A DNA stretch of 64,000 nt, taken from NCBI RefSeq assembly GCF_001949145.1, contig NW_019091402.1, positions 1,126,743 to 1,190,742 on the forward strand, in the 5' to 3' direction. This stretch comes from Acanthaster planci. Taxonomy: Eukaryota > Echinodermata > Asteroidea > Valvatida > Acanthasteridae. Below, one piece after another: positions 33,401 through 43,820 of the stretch. The position numbers and the translations under genes were made by a program. Within the stretch, counting starts at the first letter, position 1. Each line of letters starts with the position of its first letter. The notes beneath the pieces were generated by a model. That model was not told the origin of the DNA and did no database searches. It was given only the letters and a program-made list of their open reading frames with translations.

Positions 33401-36400
33401 AACCAAGGTACTTTACCCTGCGTGGACACTCGTCATGACAAGAGATGGTTTGCTGTCCTGATGAAGAAGACGAAAAAAGAAAGAAAACAGTTCCACCTTT
33501 TTTCCTGGATGCAGAAGGGGTGATATGCGGTTGAATATTTACGAGCACGTCAAAGTTTCACAGAAATATTTTGGGATGTTATAGACCATAAATATTTATA
33601 ACACCATTCACACGATACAAAAGCAACACAATGACAGGTGTTACAATTTTTAATTGTGATTACAGAGAGGCTGCAAAATAGGACGTGACAAACATGACAG
33701 AGAAAACTTGGTTTCCTTGTATTGAAAGTTGTCATCAATACCTTCAGTTTCTTTGTGGACTTCTTGATTTTGATGACTCTGTCTTGCCGAACAGGCTTCT
33801 CGATCTTGGGAGAACTTGATGACGAGCTATCAGAACTGTCGTCTTGCAGTTCTGAGCCATTTCTTGATTCCTTGCGAGGCTTTGGTTCTGAGTTGGTTTT
33901 ACCAAACCTCTGATCCCTTCCTGTGGTGGACTCGCCGGTCAACGAGAGTGACCTCGCACCCTTTTTGTTGGCGAGCTTAGGCTTTTTGGGGCTGTCGTCT
34001 TTCGCCTTCTTGGTGGGGTCCAGATTAAGAGTTGACAAAGATGCCGACCTGTTCTTGTTGGCTTTTTGCGTTGCCTTGACTTGTTTCAGGCATTTATTTT
34101 GGGTGAAATTGTCCAGACTTTTCCGGCTTGATTGTGCGTTGTCCCCTCCTTTTCGATGAGATGCCACAAGTGAATTGGAGACTTCTTCACTGTCTCCTGT
34201 TTTCGGGGAAAGAAAAAAAAAAAAACTCAGTTGCGCAGTAACGTTAGAAACCAACGAGATATATTTCTAAAAAAATAAATACTGGAATTGGCAAATTGCA
34301 AGAAATAGATTTTAACACCATTAATCACAATCCCTTGGGTGCAATCCGTGAATGCCAACATTACAAAATACCTTTTTACATAGGTTACATTTTCTTAACT
34401 TATTTTGCAAGTGAAAGTGAACTGAACAGGTCCTCACACGCAAGCAACAGAGAACAAGGAAAGTGACTGGGGCATGATTTGAACCTCCATCTAGAAAAGG
34501 GGATGGGCACTCTATCAACTGAGCTTTGGAGCCCAGCGTTGTCGTTCTTCCCATTTGTCAATATCTCCGTTTGAGGGGTAATAGTCAGAAGCCACGAAAC
34601 TCAAACACCATGGTGCCATCGTTTTCTCAAGTATGCGAGCGAGTGACTTTTTAGCGTCATAAAAACTACTGAAAATCAGATCATTATCTGAAGTTGAAAT
34701 ATTTCGATTTGACCCCTTAGCAGCTCTGATTTATTTTAGGCAAGTCCTGCATTCACACCAGCAATCTCTTACCTTTTCTTCTCTTCATCATTCTGCTCGA
34801 CTCCTCTTCGGAAGACTCCGATAATAATTCTTCCTTCTTCCTCTTCCTTGAGGTTTTCCCTCCCCTGGGAGGTTTACTGCCAGGTTTGCTGCCAGGTTTG
34901 CTGCCAGGTTTACTGCCAGGTTTGCCATCGGGATCTGGCGACTCAACTTGCTGTAGACACCCGTCATTACTACTACTACACAGAGTTTTCTGCCTTCCGT
35001 CTTTCGCCTTTTCAAATTTATCGCTCAGATTTCTTGATGATTTGCCGGACAGTCTGGCGTCTTTCTGCTGTTTTTCTTTCGTGCTCGATTCGGTCGGTTG
35101 GGTCAGAACTTCACCTGGAATGGTGTCCGTGTTTGTCGACAGGAGCTTACGTTTTCGTCGTCCATTAGTTGGCAGCTCGCTGTGAGACCCTGCGTTTGTT
35201 TCACAAAACAAGTTTTTGTTGGCTTGGGTTTTTGACTTGTCTTCTAGCGGCTTCCTTGAGTCTGAACTGATTTTCGGCACAACAGGAAAAATGCATTTCT
35301 GGACCGAACTATGCTGGGGAACTTCAGTCGACTTATCTGTGCCGTTGGACTGACAAAGGTCTTCGTCGGTTTCTTGCTCACTCAACGTTTTCTCAATCCT
35401 TAGAGACAACCTCCGCACTTTGGAAGACTCCTGCTTGGCTGACCCCTGACCTACCTCTGACCTTCGACCTGCAAGCATTGACAAACACAACTCAACTAAC
35501 AGCAGCTTGGACCACAACATGATTTTGTCAAAACCTGCTTTACTGACAATTACATCTAGTTTTTCTCTGATTGGCAAATGAATTTTTAATCCACAATCCT
35601 TCCCTCTTGCCCATATAACATTTTGACGTTGTAAGAAACTGGAAATGAACTGAGGAGGGATTCCCGCTTCACCTTCAGTTTACTGGTACAAAGCTTGCGA
35701 CAGTGGGCTGGCTAATTCAAATGACATGTAATGAAACTTCAAATCCCACCTGGGTAAACCTTGTGGATTGATATATTGGGTTCTGTCCATCACAGATTTG
35801 TGTGTGCACTAAATATTCAGTGCTGTCAAACAACATGTCAGCAAGCAATATCTAAGCTTACTTGGGTGGCACTTGAACCTGAAGCCTCCTGCTTGCTAGA
35901 GAGTTTTTTCAATGAACATTATTTTTCACAGGCCTGTAGAAAGCATTGATGAGGTACAGTGCTTATATCATAAAACCAGTGACCAGTGGAACCTGTTGAT
36001 ATCTGCCGTAGACTTAAATTTCTGATAGTTCCCTATGTGGAAGTTGTGAACAGACATCAAGCATTTCTGCGTCAAAAGCTGAATGGATCTGTGCCGAACT
36101 GGACATGACTTCTGACATCTGACCTTTCTTCAGCCTAGTATTAGGATCCATTGTCTTGTCTTGGTTGCCGTCTGTTATGGAGTCGGCGTTGATGGACGGA
36201 CCAAAACTCAACTTCTTCTGGAGGATGTCGGGCTTGGCCCCAAAGGTTGGTGATTCTCCGATCGCTGGTTTCTCTGAACCTATGACGCAGACAGAAAAGT
36301 GTGAAGTACTGCTTGAAGGGCGCTCTTGGAGATTCAGGGGGAAAAAAGGATTGAAGCAGCACCAGATGGGAACTGAAGACACAAAGTATTAATCAGCTGA

Positions 36401-39400
36401 TCTGAGGAAAAGTTGGGCGCCCGTTGTTTGTAGTAATTCTACACGTTAAAAATAAACGCTCCCACGACGACACAGCAACTCACACAAAACATCCCCTTAG
36501 AGAGTTACTGTATCCTGATGGGAGTTGCCTTGACCAAAGGACTCTGGGGCTGAGTCAATTCGAATAATTCACTATTCGAATATTTGATCTTCAATTTGAT
36601 TGAATATCTGAATATTCAGTCGCACCGCCGAGCAGATTGTTGATGAACAAACTACATACAAAATCAGTTGCAATACCACACACGATTATACATTGTGATC
36701 AATATAATAGCTTCCCACATCTAGGAGTATCTCCAGCCACGGTTTTGCAAGATTTAAGAGATGAACAAGACTTCTGGCCCTGTTGAAAATTTCTATTCCT
36801 TTTTAAATTGTTTATTGAATAATATTTACTTTTTAAATTGTTGTAAGATTTCTGACACTTTTCATTTGAATTTGCTTGAAACAAGCCTCCATAGTGCAAT
36901 TTTTCTCATTTAAAACAAGAGAAAATTTTCCCTTCCTTTTCATGAATTTTGCATTCGAATATTCAAATTAAAAAAATAATATTTGAATATTTGACAATCG
37001 CTCGAATATTCGGTGATTGGGATATTCGGCACAGCCCTTAGGGATGCTGCCTTGCCCTTTTGAGAATGAAAGTCCAAAGTTTTTATGAAATGGCTGATCA
37101 TCTCTGTGCTAAAAGGATCTAAAAGCAGTAACATAGCAGCCCACAAATATTCACAAAACAGATTTTGAGCCTGAAGAGATATTTTCGGGTAACCGTTTTC
37201 GAACAAACATTTCCAACTGTCGTACACTGCTCACTCTCAACTTTTATCAACAGAGACCTGTCTGCAAAGACTTTTGAGCCCAACACTGGCAACGAGAACA
37301 TCCCGTTGTTAATGCTCAAGGGTGCTTACAAAATACCAACAGTTACGTAAATTAATGATAATGTCAAACCTTGGAATGGCTTACCAGATATTGGCGTGTT
37401 GGCGCTATTCCGGACTCTGCCAAGCGCATTGAGGCAGGCGCGCATACTGGCGGGCGTGTCTGGGATCAGAGACGGCGTGCCACCGACACCTGGGACAGGT
37501 GTTCCCACCTGACGAAAGGAATAATAAATGCTTTATTGGAGGATATGTGAACAATGATCGGGCCATCTGCACTCACGGGGACAGCTGATAGCTTAACCAT
37601 ATGCTGCCAGGGAGCCTGGTTTCCGGCACATAGGCTTTACACAGGAAACCGGGGAGCCTGAAACAAGACAAAACAGCTGTGGGCCTTCTAACAAAAGACC
37701 GTACTCGAAACAAAAGACCAAGCTGCTGGGAATTGCCAACAATTTTTAAGTTGTTAATAACGGAAGAAATCTGTCCTTATTTTGAAAGATTATACCACTG
37801 TTTGTGGCATTCAGCACGAGCAGATTACCACCGGGGACAAAAGCGCTCCAGCGATGAGCGATACAATACTGCTGCACGCTAATCTGGCCCCTATTGAAAA
37901 GATGCCAGTAGCGCGCTGTGCCAGTTTTGGGAACAAAAGAAAGTTACATAACACTGCACAATCTGGGCTCTTTTTACAAGGCAGCAAGCCTGGCTGAGTT
38001 ACTTGGGCATCAATGGATGTTGTCTGTCAGATTAGAGTAGCCACCAGACAGTCATTTGTGTGGGTGTAAACATCTAGTAAATGAAGTTATGAATTTTGAA
38101 AGCATTTTGAAAACAGAAATAAATAAAAAATCACATGAAATATGGCTTGAAACATTTCCGGCAGATATTTTGTAAGGACGAGTTGGCAAAGTAGAGGAGA
38201 ATGAACCCAGGGAGACACGTTTTGCAGGTGCCCTCAACCTGAGATGTCCAAAAGTCGTAGACATTTTATTTAATGCAAAACGATGGCTTGTGCTGTAATT
38301 TGCAGTTAACTGGGCACAGCAGAAACGTGACCCAAAAATTTTCACATCAAGTCATAAGACCTGACACAACTGAGCATTTTCTCACAATGTACGGTATTTA
38401 GAAAGCTAAAACTTCATCACATTAGTAATTAAGTCCCCTCTTAAAAGTGTCTTTTTAATTACAAAGAGGAAAAAGTAGCAAACTTTGAGTCGTCTAACAA
38501 GATAATCCTGAATTTTGGGGTCCAAATCCTACAATCCAGCAAAATTCCAAGAAATCACACCTTTGTCACTTACTGGAGTGAAAGCGTCCTGTGTTTCGGC
38601 CGCATAAACAAACGGCTTCACGGATGCACCTGGGTATCAATATACATGTAAAAGACAATGTTATTAACGTCAAGCGTTGAGACTGGTCCATACCTAGCAC
38701 AGGTATGAATACCAATTTATGCAAATGGACTAATCTGAAAAGATGTCATATCTGCAACAGAGGCTTTGTGTGGGAGCCATCTTGCAGGGCACTCCTTTTG
38801 TTCCACAGGGAAGCTTCCTTCGTGTTACCCAATGGTACAAAAGCACTGGCCTTCAAGATGGCAGCCATACAAACCCTCTATAGCATCACACTGACGTGCG
38901 CCTGCTTTAAACTCAGGGTGCCTGCGTACTATGGAAAAGACTTTTGGACTTTTGTTGCCAGAAATGGTAAGTTCATTTACAGAAACGTATTGTATTGATT
39001 TTCATGGCCAAAGGAATATGCACAGTTTTGTAGTCACTTTTCTAGGCAGCTTAAACTCCGTAAAATATCTTGACAACTGCTCTGGATTGTAGGCAAAGTT
39101 TTGGAAGTATTCCCAGCTTGGTGGCGATGGACGATTGGATCCCTGCTTATGGTGGATTTACCCGGTGAATTGATGAACAGTCTGGAGGATTGGCCTGTCT
39201 CTTTCTTCTTCCTTTTCCTCACCATTCGCTCCGTGCTGCTCTCCAAATCCTCCTCAAACGACTTGGGCTGCATGGATTTCATTCGCTGCGTGCAGTACAG
39301 AAGAAAAACTTGCAAACTGCACTTGGAACTCAAAATGTGGTCTCCGGTGGCGACACAGCATGGATGGATTAAATCAAATAAGATCAAATAACAGCAGCCC

Positions 39401-42400
39401 CCCCCCAAAAAAATCTCAACTTCTTCAAGCTTAATTTCAAACTTGCCAAGCACGTAAAGACATTCAGGAGTACATCGGTGAAGATTTTGTTTGTTTCAAT
39501 GTTAATCCTTTGAATCCACTGGGTGTTTTTGAAGGTTTATGGGAAAGTTTTGGGAAGATTTTGTAGGATTTTGAAAAAGGAAAGCCCAGCTACTGTTTCG
39601 CAGAGCAAACACAGCGGAGTGCCAAGAGTATAAAAGTTTGATGCACTTTGATGCACTTGGCAATCAACAGCAGCCAAACAAACTGGCCACGTTGAGACAA
39701 TGAGAGCTAGTCCCATTGAACAATGTCACTGTTGGATCTTGTTGGTGACTGGCAACTCCAGACACCCAGGCTGTTTGGCCTTGAGGAGAATTGACCTGTT
39801 GGATCTTGTTACACTGGGCAGGCAAGCCACTGGGACAAAAGATTCAGACTGATGCGTCTGGCAGGGTTTCTAGCCACAGTGCCCTGGAGGGTCAGAGTTG
39901 ACATAAAGATTGCGGCACTGCGTTTCCGCCCACAAAGGGATTTGGTGGGTTCCTAGCAATACATATTTCCTCGGGAGTCACGGTCACATACCTTGGCTTT
40001 AGGGATGACGATCGTGCCGTCGTCACTGGAATCAGTAACAGGGAACAGAGATTCCGGTGCACGCTGTTTGTTTTGCTTACAACTGGCAAGATAACAGAAA
40101 ATACAGCAAAGAACACCAATTACAAATGCTGCTACTTTGAAAATTGCTGTGGTCTTTCGAAGAGCTGCTGTTGAAGTGTTTTGGCTGTTACCGTCTGTAA
40201 ACCACTGGTGCTGTTAGTCTACCTAGTGATGTCAAACATCATACTCAGACCAAACCAAAAGAGTGACTGAATACTGGTCTGGATTCTGGTCATAAACACA
40301 ACCCGCTATTCCACAACGAGGCTGCAGAATTAAAAGTTATCTAAAAATTGACACGAATATACTTGTGTACATGCAAACTCCACAACTTTCGTCGGACTGT
40401 AACAACCATGCCAAAGCTTTCTGCTGACAAAATTTTCACACTGAATTACTTTGACAGGTGAAAATTAACGGCTCCGGAGAGGAATTGTCAAACATCAAAA
40501 TTACCCACCTCAGGCTGAAATGACGGGTGACAAATACTCGCGGCAAAATGGCAAGGGGGGTATACTAAGTGTAAGACTGAACCAAAACATGTAACCGAAT
40601 AACCGGTAAAGGGACCGATTAATCTGGTATCTAAATAATCGTCGCAGCCCTAAAGCCAAATCGCATACATCAATGAAGACCAGAAAGTTTAGAATAACTT
40701 GCATGTAAGCATTCAGCACCGTAGGGAAACCCATCACAGGTTATTCAGTCTTAAGTCAAGTTACAACCTTTTGTCAAAACAAGCATTCCTATGTCGCTGT
40801 GCACCCTGATAACTGACGACTGATCTTGTGAAAGGGCTCGTGGCTGGTTTCATGAAGGAACTTGGGACAGACAGACACTGCAGCACCTACCTATCCACCC
40901 ACAGCACTGAGACCAGGTGGACGCCCCGCTTGATGGCTTTATCCTTGGTGCTTTTTTTGCCGTCCTTCCAAATGACGTGAGTGACGGGTTCATCGCTGGT
41001 GAACTTATCAACAACCTGGTCCAAGGAAAAGTAACGAAATCGAGAACCACGGTACTGTTGCCAAGGTCTGGTGTGGAGAAAAGGTTTTTGAATTTCGAAT
41101 CTGAACAAGATCTGTTCTTTGGGCGGCACTTGATAATCGAGTACCAATTTTGCCTTGCAGTGAAAAGAAAGATATAAGCTTTTTGCACATGATAAAAACT
41201 AGGGTGCCCCAAATGGCCTACAAGCGTCCCACGAGAAACCTAGGTCTACAACCCTAGATTTGGATGAACACTAATGATCCCAAACCAACCAAACTCCAAC
41301 ACCAGGGTTTGTTGGAATCCGTCAGGACGAGTACTGCCTTGGTTTTATGTTGGATTAGGCTTATGGCAGACGGAGTCCGACTGTTTTTGTGCACAGTATA
41401 CGATATGGTGTTGAGATTTTGCAAGGATGTGGAAGGTAGCTGGTTCATGTAAATCACCCTCGGGGGTTAGGGTTGATGTGATGACTGATGTGTTCCATCA
41501 CAGGCTCCAACTTTTTGGTCGTGACATTTCACAATCAGTAACATGCTGTTCTCAACCGCGTACAGCCAAGTGATTATGCCGCAGTGTAATATCTCTCCAA
41601 ACTGGTACCACCAACCCCCGAAAATTGTGTCGTCTGCCTGCCATCCTTCAATGCCACCAGCAAACGTTTGCCAGTTTTCCGTTTTCCGACTGTTTCCCGC
41701 GCGCAGAATGACAGATGCACCAACTCACCACAGCTCCTAGACGCTCCAGCTGTTTTCGCACGCTGTTGGAGCGATTCTCCATCTTTGTCCTGACTTCAAC
41801 ATACGCTACAACATCTGATTATGGAAAAAATGCAGGTCTACACGTATTTAGAGTGAAATTTGGAAATGTTTGAACCATGCAAAGAGAATAGTTTAGAGAC
41901 TTTTGCAAAATACTGGAGCGCTACATCAAGTTCCTTAACTCCAAATTGAACATTAGTCTATGTTTCAAGTTGTTAATTGTATGTAGGAAACTGACAAGTC
42001 TGAACCTCCTTTGGAAGAGTGTACTTCAGACTCATCAAAAGCTGCTTGATGGAAGACTACACTGAGGTGCAGAGGCTCTTCTGAGTAGTGACCGTTCTTT
42101 TTTTTGCACCCAAGGTCTGCCTATCTGTGCAGGCCTACCAAGACTTGGATGCATGCTTTGTTGCCAAATGTGAAATACCAAACTGCCTCAAAAGTGAATA
42201 ACTGAAAAAAGAGGGCTTCATTTTGTGAGATCTGCTGGTCCGATTTCGATATTCCTTATGACATCAAGAGTTGATGCGTCTGCGTTTTGCTGGCAACTCT
42301 GGAAATCAAAGACTGGCAACAGAAACGGAGCCACTTCATTCGGTATTTGAGTTTACTGGCCTACTGCACCTTTGAGTACATTGTTGACAGCCGGTCCTGT

Positions 42401-42514
42401 GTCCGGCATGTCGTTCTCGTTGTCGCTGTCCACAATCATGCCCTCGTCGGCTGAGCTGCAACCTGCTGGGCTCGCGGTGGGAGACTCCAGGGAGAAGCGC
42501 AATCCACGTTGCTT
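30411..42514 (-). CDS. MCPH1: Microcephalin (MCPH1), BRCT-domain chromosome-condensation and DNA-damage protein
   Basis: Fifteen exons were found: 42514-42370, 41814-41729, 41015-40891, 40082-39992, 39285-39057, 38629-38574, 37508-37385, 36279-36052, 35468-34773, 34196-33742, 33457-33417, 32959-32797, 32181-32104, 31753-31522 and 30460-30411. They join to 2799 bases in one frame, 932 residues plus stop. BRCT1 lies at about residues 49-125 ([30 protein letters not shown]). A long, charged, Ser/Lys-rich, probably disordered middle follows, and the C-terminal BRCT pair lies at about 740-932. Wording matches human microcephalin closely ([44 protein letters not shown]...YLL). In vertebrates MCPH1 restrains condensin II and is recruited by phospho-H2AX through the C-terminal BRCT pair; that role is inferred here. 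The first found exon opens with an acceptor, so the start codon lies further upstream. Donors of exons 5 and 8 are the least certain. Confidence 0.9.
30991..31096. repeat. Short inverted repeat around TGACGTCA in an MCPH1 intron
   Basis: gatgacgtcacactttgttt pairs with aaacaaagcatgacgtcatc across about 60 bases. Probably a small palindromic element; each arm also contains a CRE-like TGACGTCA. Confidence 0.65.
31350..31425 (-). repeat. tRNA-derived SINE head in an MCPH1 intron
   Basis: On the minus strand ggttggcgtctagcggttct (box A-like) is followed 30 bases on by gtccgggtttgaatcccgg, a perfect box B with a five-base stem. No full cloverleaf was found, so it is a SINE head or decayed tRNA copy rather than a tRNA gene. 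Confidence 0.6.
31522..31753 (-). CDS. MCPH1: MCPH1 exon: BRCT3
   Basis: 232 bases from ctttcag to CTAG|gtgggt. It holds [20 protein letters not shown], then SLCIGGG and VSEKWLL. The phosphate-binding region and SEKW correspond to [12 protein letters not shown]...LSEKW in the human BRCT3. Confidence 0.95.
32104..32181 (-). CDS. MCPH1: MCPH1 exon: end of BRCT2
   Basis: 26 codons, [20 protein letters not shown] and AFPAAK, from tttgcag to AAG|gtcagg. Matches human [22 protein letters not shown]. Confidence 0.92.
32618..32697 (-). repeat. tRNA-like SINE fragment in an MCPH1 intron
   Basis: The minus strand reads gatggtggagcgataagacg (box A-like) and later gttgttggttcaaatgg (box B-like). A related box B and 3' flank (gaggcttcaggttcaagtgc) lie at about 35870-35895. 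Confidence 0.5.
32797..32959 (-). CDS. MCPH1: MCPH1 exon: BRCT2 core
   Basis: 163 bases reading [40 protein letters not shown] and [14 protein letters not shown]. The TTHV(V/L), S/G-x-x-RTLN and GIAxGCW blocks are the phosphopeptide-binding BRCT signature of microcephalin, and the TEW tryptophan is the conserved alpha-3 residue. Confidence 0.96.
33417..33457 (-). CDS. MCPH1: MCPH1 micro-exon opening BRCT2
   Basis: 41 bases, cttcatcag|GAC to GG|gtaaag, reading [13 protein letters not shown](G). LVMTS is the first strand of BRCT2 (TLVMTSMPSE in human) and supplies the phase needed by the next exon. Confidence 0.9.
33742..34196 (-). CDS. MCPH1: MCPH1 exon, Ser-rich linker before the C-terminal BRCT pair
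   Basis: 455 bases from ccgaaaacag to AAG|gtattg. It starts (G)[15 protein letters not shown], includes SLSLTGEST and a [12 protein letters not shown] acidic-Ser tract (possible CK2 or BRCT-binding sites), and ends in basic [11 protein letters not shown] run of 13 A on the + strand sits in the pyrimidine tract of the acceptor. Confidence 0.82.
34468..34545 (-). repeat. tRNA-like SINE head in an MCPH1 intron
   Basis: The minus strand reads gggctccaaagctcagttga, with tagagtgcc (good box A), and then ggaggttcaaatcatgcccc (box B with closing CCCC pairing to GGGG). It is the best tRNA-like fold in the window, but the acceptor stem pairs poorly. Confidence 0.5.
34773..35468 (-). CDS. MCPH1: MCPH1 large central exon with PGSK repeats
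   Basis: 696 bases from tgcttgcag to AAAG|gtaaga, about 231 residues of Lys/Ser/Glu-rich, probably disordered sequence with several basic clusters ([22 protein letters not shown]) that could act as nuclear localisation signals. At about residues 540-562 of the model a 12-base unit is repeated four times, giving [16 protein letters not shown]. The large central exon matches the layout of MCPH1 in other animals. Confidence 0.8.
36052..36279 (-). CDS. MCPH1: MCPH1 exon, central linker
   Basis: Starts (G)[19 protein letters not shown] after a gcgtcatag acceptor and stays open for about 85 codons to an in-frame TAA. The donor T|gttcac at 36052 is the only one found that keeps phase, and is weak. 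Confidence 0.6.
36547..37039. mobile_element. AT-rich element with GGGCTG...TTCGAATA termini in an MCPH1 intron
   Basis: The left end ggggctgagtcaattcgaat and the right end atattcggcacagccct are inverted. The interior is full of ATTCGAATATT motifs. AGGGCTG-type ends and ATTCG-rich interiors recall non-autonomous hAT elements, but no clear 8-base target duplication was seen. A relic with related ends (cgcagccctaa) lies at about 40560-40655. Confidence 0.65.
37385..37508 (-). CDS. MCPH1: MCPH1 exon, Pro/Gly-rich linker
   Basis: 124 bases reading [40 protein letters not shown] and S(G). Phase 0 in and phase 1 out, matching neighbours. The Ser/Thr-Pro sites resemble the phosphorylated linker of microcephalin but there is no residue-level match. 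Confidence 0.7.
37617..38040 (+). mobile_element. ~0.42-kb dispersed repeat, copy 1 (MCPH1 intron)
   Basis: Long match to the reverse complement of 52385-52800, for example gattaccaccggggacaaaa, gcacgctaatct and ctgggctctttt. Both strands carry broken short frames. The other copy is a nested insertion at 52 kb, which shows it moves. Confidence 0.8.
38574..38629 (-). CDS. MCPH1: MCPH1 small exon
   Basis: 56 bases reading (S)[18 protein letters not shown], from gatacccag to CCA|gtaagt. Assigned by position, splice sites and phase with its neighbours rather than by similarity. Confidence 0.6.
38760..38883. mobile_element. Short palindromic element, GCCATCTTG family, copy 2 (MCPH1 intron)
   Basis: Same arms as 18793-18921: gaggctttgtgtgggagcca at the left and cagccatacaaaccctcta at the right, about 86% alike by eye. 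Confidence 0.8.
39057..39285 (-). CDS. MCPH1: MCPH1 exon: basic segment after BRCT1
   Basis: Starts phase 0 at a tgcacgcag acceptor with [20 protein letters not shown], then a basic run VRKRKKK, as in human KKRKCMQPKDF. The donor is uncertain: CGGA|gtttaa (39057) keeps phase with the next exon, while AAAA|gtgact (39038) looks no better and would shift the frame. Confidence 0.75.
39992..40082 (-). CDS. MCPH1: MCPH1 exon: end of BRCT1
   Basis: 91 bases reading (S)[20 protein letters not shown] and [10 protein letters not shown], from tcttgccag to AAG|gtatgt. ESLFP is shared with human microcephalin. Confidence 0.88.
40891..41015 (-). CDS. MCPH1: MCPH1 exon: BRCT1 core
   Basis: 125 bases from cttggaccag to AG|gtaggt. 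It contains [20 protein letters not shown] and [11 protein letters not shown], nearly identical in pattern to human VTHVIFKDG...KRGVKLVSVLWVE. This is the strongest single piece of evidence for the gene. The exon's first one or two residues depend on the acceptor chosen. Confidence 0.95.
41729..41814 (-). CDS. MCPH1: MCPH1 exon: BRCT1 first strand and helix
   Basis: 86 bases reading (D)[20 protein letters not shown] then QLERLGAV, from cataatcag to GTG|gtgagt. Matches VVAYVEVWSS...TTQLVDMGAKV of human BRCT1. Confidence 0.9.
42370..42514 (-). CDS. MCPH1: MCPH1 exon: acidic N-terminal extension
   Basis: 145 bases between a cattctcag acceptor and AAAG|gtgcag, reading [40 protein letters not shown] and PAVNNVLK. 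The final NVLK(D) leads straight into DVVAYVEV of BRCT1, like [11 protein letters not shown] in human microcephalin. The preceding 40 residues, acidic and Ser-rich, have no counterpart in the vertebrate protein, which starts just before BRCT1. Confidence 0.8.
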
Positions 42515-43702
42515 CTGAGAATGGCAATAAAAATAGGTCGACGAAAAGGCAGGTTCATAATAGATTAATACTCATTAAAGCAAACGAGTGCAATTGTGAT
42601 GTCAGATCAAACCTTCATGCTACAAATACGGTAAAGTTGAGCAAAGTTATCTGAAGCGAATTTTGCTGCAAATTTTTCGTGACGTGAAATTCACTTCACT
42701 TTCTTGTTCATCAAAAGTGCAAGTCAGCCTTAACCTGAGGAATGAACACAGAATCTTGGAGAAAGCTTGTTTTTGGTTTCACCCAGGGCCGAATTGTGTC
42801 CTAATGTTCAGTTCAATTTTAACTTACACATTTCAACAATCTGATAGTCAGGCAATGTCAGAATACTGAAGTCGGTCGAACAAATTAGCCCTCCTGTCAT
42901 AATTTTCTGTCAACACAACATCATGATAGGCCTGAACTGGAGTTCCTCATAACCATGCCTACAATTATCAGTTATCATATTTCTCGATCAAAATAAAGAT
43001 TGCTCGTTCACCTTCCTGAATTATCCTATCCTTGCTATTGTTTATCTCTTACTTTTAAACTTGATTCACAAATTTTGTTTGTGGTTAAATTTATTTTTCT
43101 CTACGATAGCTTAGAAAATCTGCGAGCAGAGGAGGAGTCTCTATTATCGCAGTGTCGAGGACTGGTTTCTACTGGAAATACTTGTTGGTAGTACTCCAAA
43201 ACGTGACGTCAACACGTCTTATGCGCTGACTGCATAGGCCACTCCTGCGTGTTTTGTTAGAGGATCGTATTCCTCCGTAGAGTTACTGTGGCAGCAAAAT
43301 CTAGGCCTGTGTATTTCAATGGGAGGAAGCGTGGAAAAGTTGAAGTGTCATGCGTGCGTCGAGCAAAAACGGTCAGATTTTTACAGATTTTGAAGTTGGA
43401 AATATCGACGAAAACCAAAAATGTGCCTTTGGCATTTAAGAAAGCCAGTAGGCAATGAAAAAAGTATTTTGTTGAGTCTTTGGAATTTTGAGAACCATTG
43501 TCACTTTACTATATGTAATGTCATGAAGCATTAGGATGACCGATCCAGTCCAAAATTCAAAAAAGAGGAATAACGCTCCACTACCATGACTGCCTCAGGC
43601 CATTGGCATGGCCTGGGTGAATGGAAACTCACTGGCACTGCAAAATTCAAACTTTCCGAGACTACGATAATAGAGTTAGGGCCGACTAACTCTATCCAAC
43701 TC

Positions 43703-43820
43703 TAGAAAGGCATTGTGGGAAGGAAAGAGATCCTGAGAAAACATTACCCCTTTTTCCTTCCCACAATGCCTTTCTAACATTGTGCAAAGTAACCCATGCA
43801 GTATTTGCGATAAGGCATAT
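43703..43820. mobile_element. Palindromic element with ATAAGCC termini, copy 2 (left end lost)
   Basis: Shares aaggcattgtgggaaggaaa, its reverse complement, and the right end gcagtatttgcgataaggca with the copy at 10514-10670. The outer left arm is missing. Confidence 0.8.

Noticed and set aside
34468-34545. tRNA gene on the minus strand
   Set aside because: Boxes A and B are present, but the acceptor and anticodon stems do not pair well enough; called a SINE head.
33722-35185. Several plus-strand frames of 60-106 codons opposite MCPH1
   Set aside because: Shadows of the Ser/Lys-rich MCPH1 exons; they share the same spans and have no match of their own.
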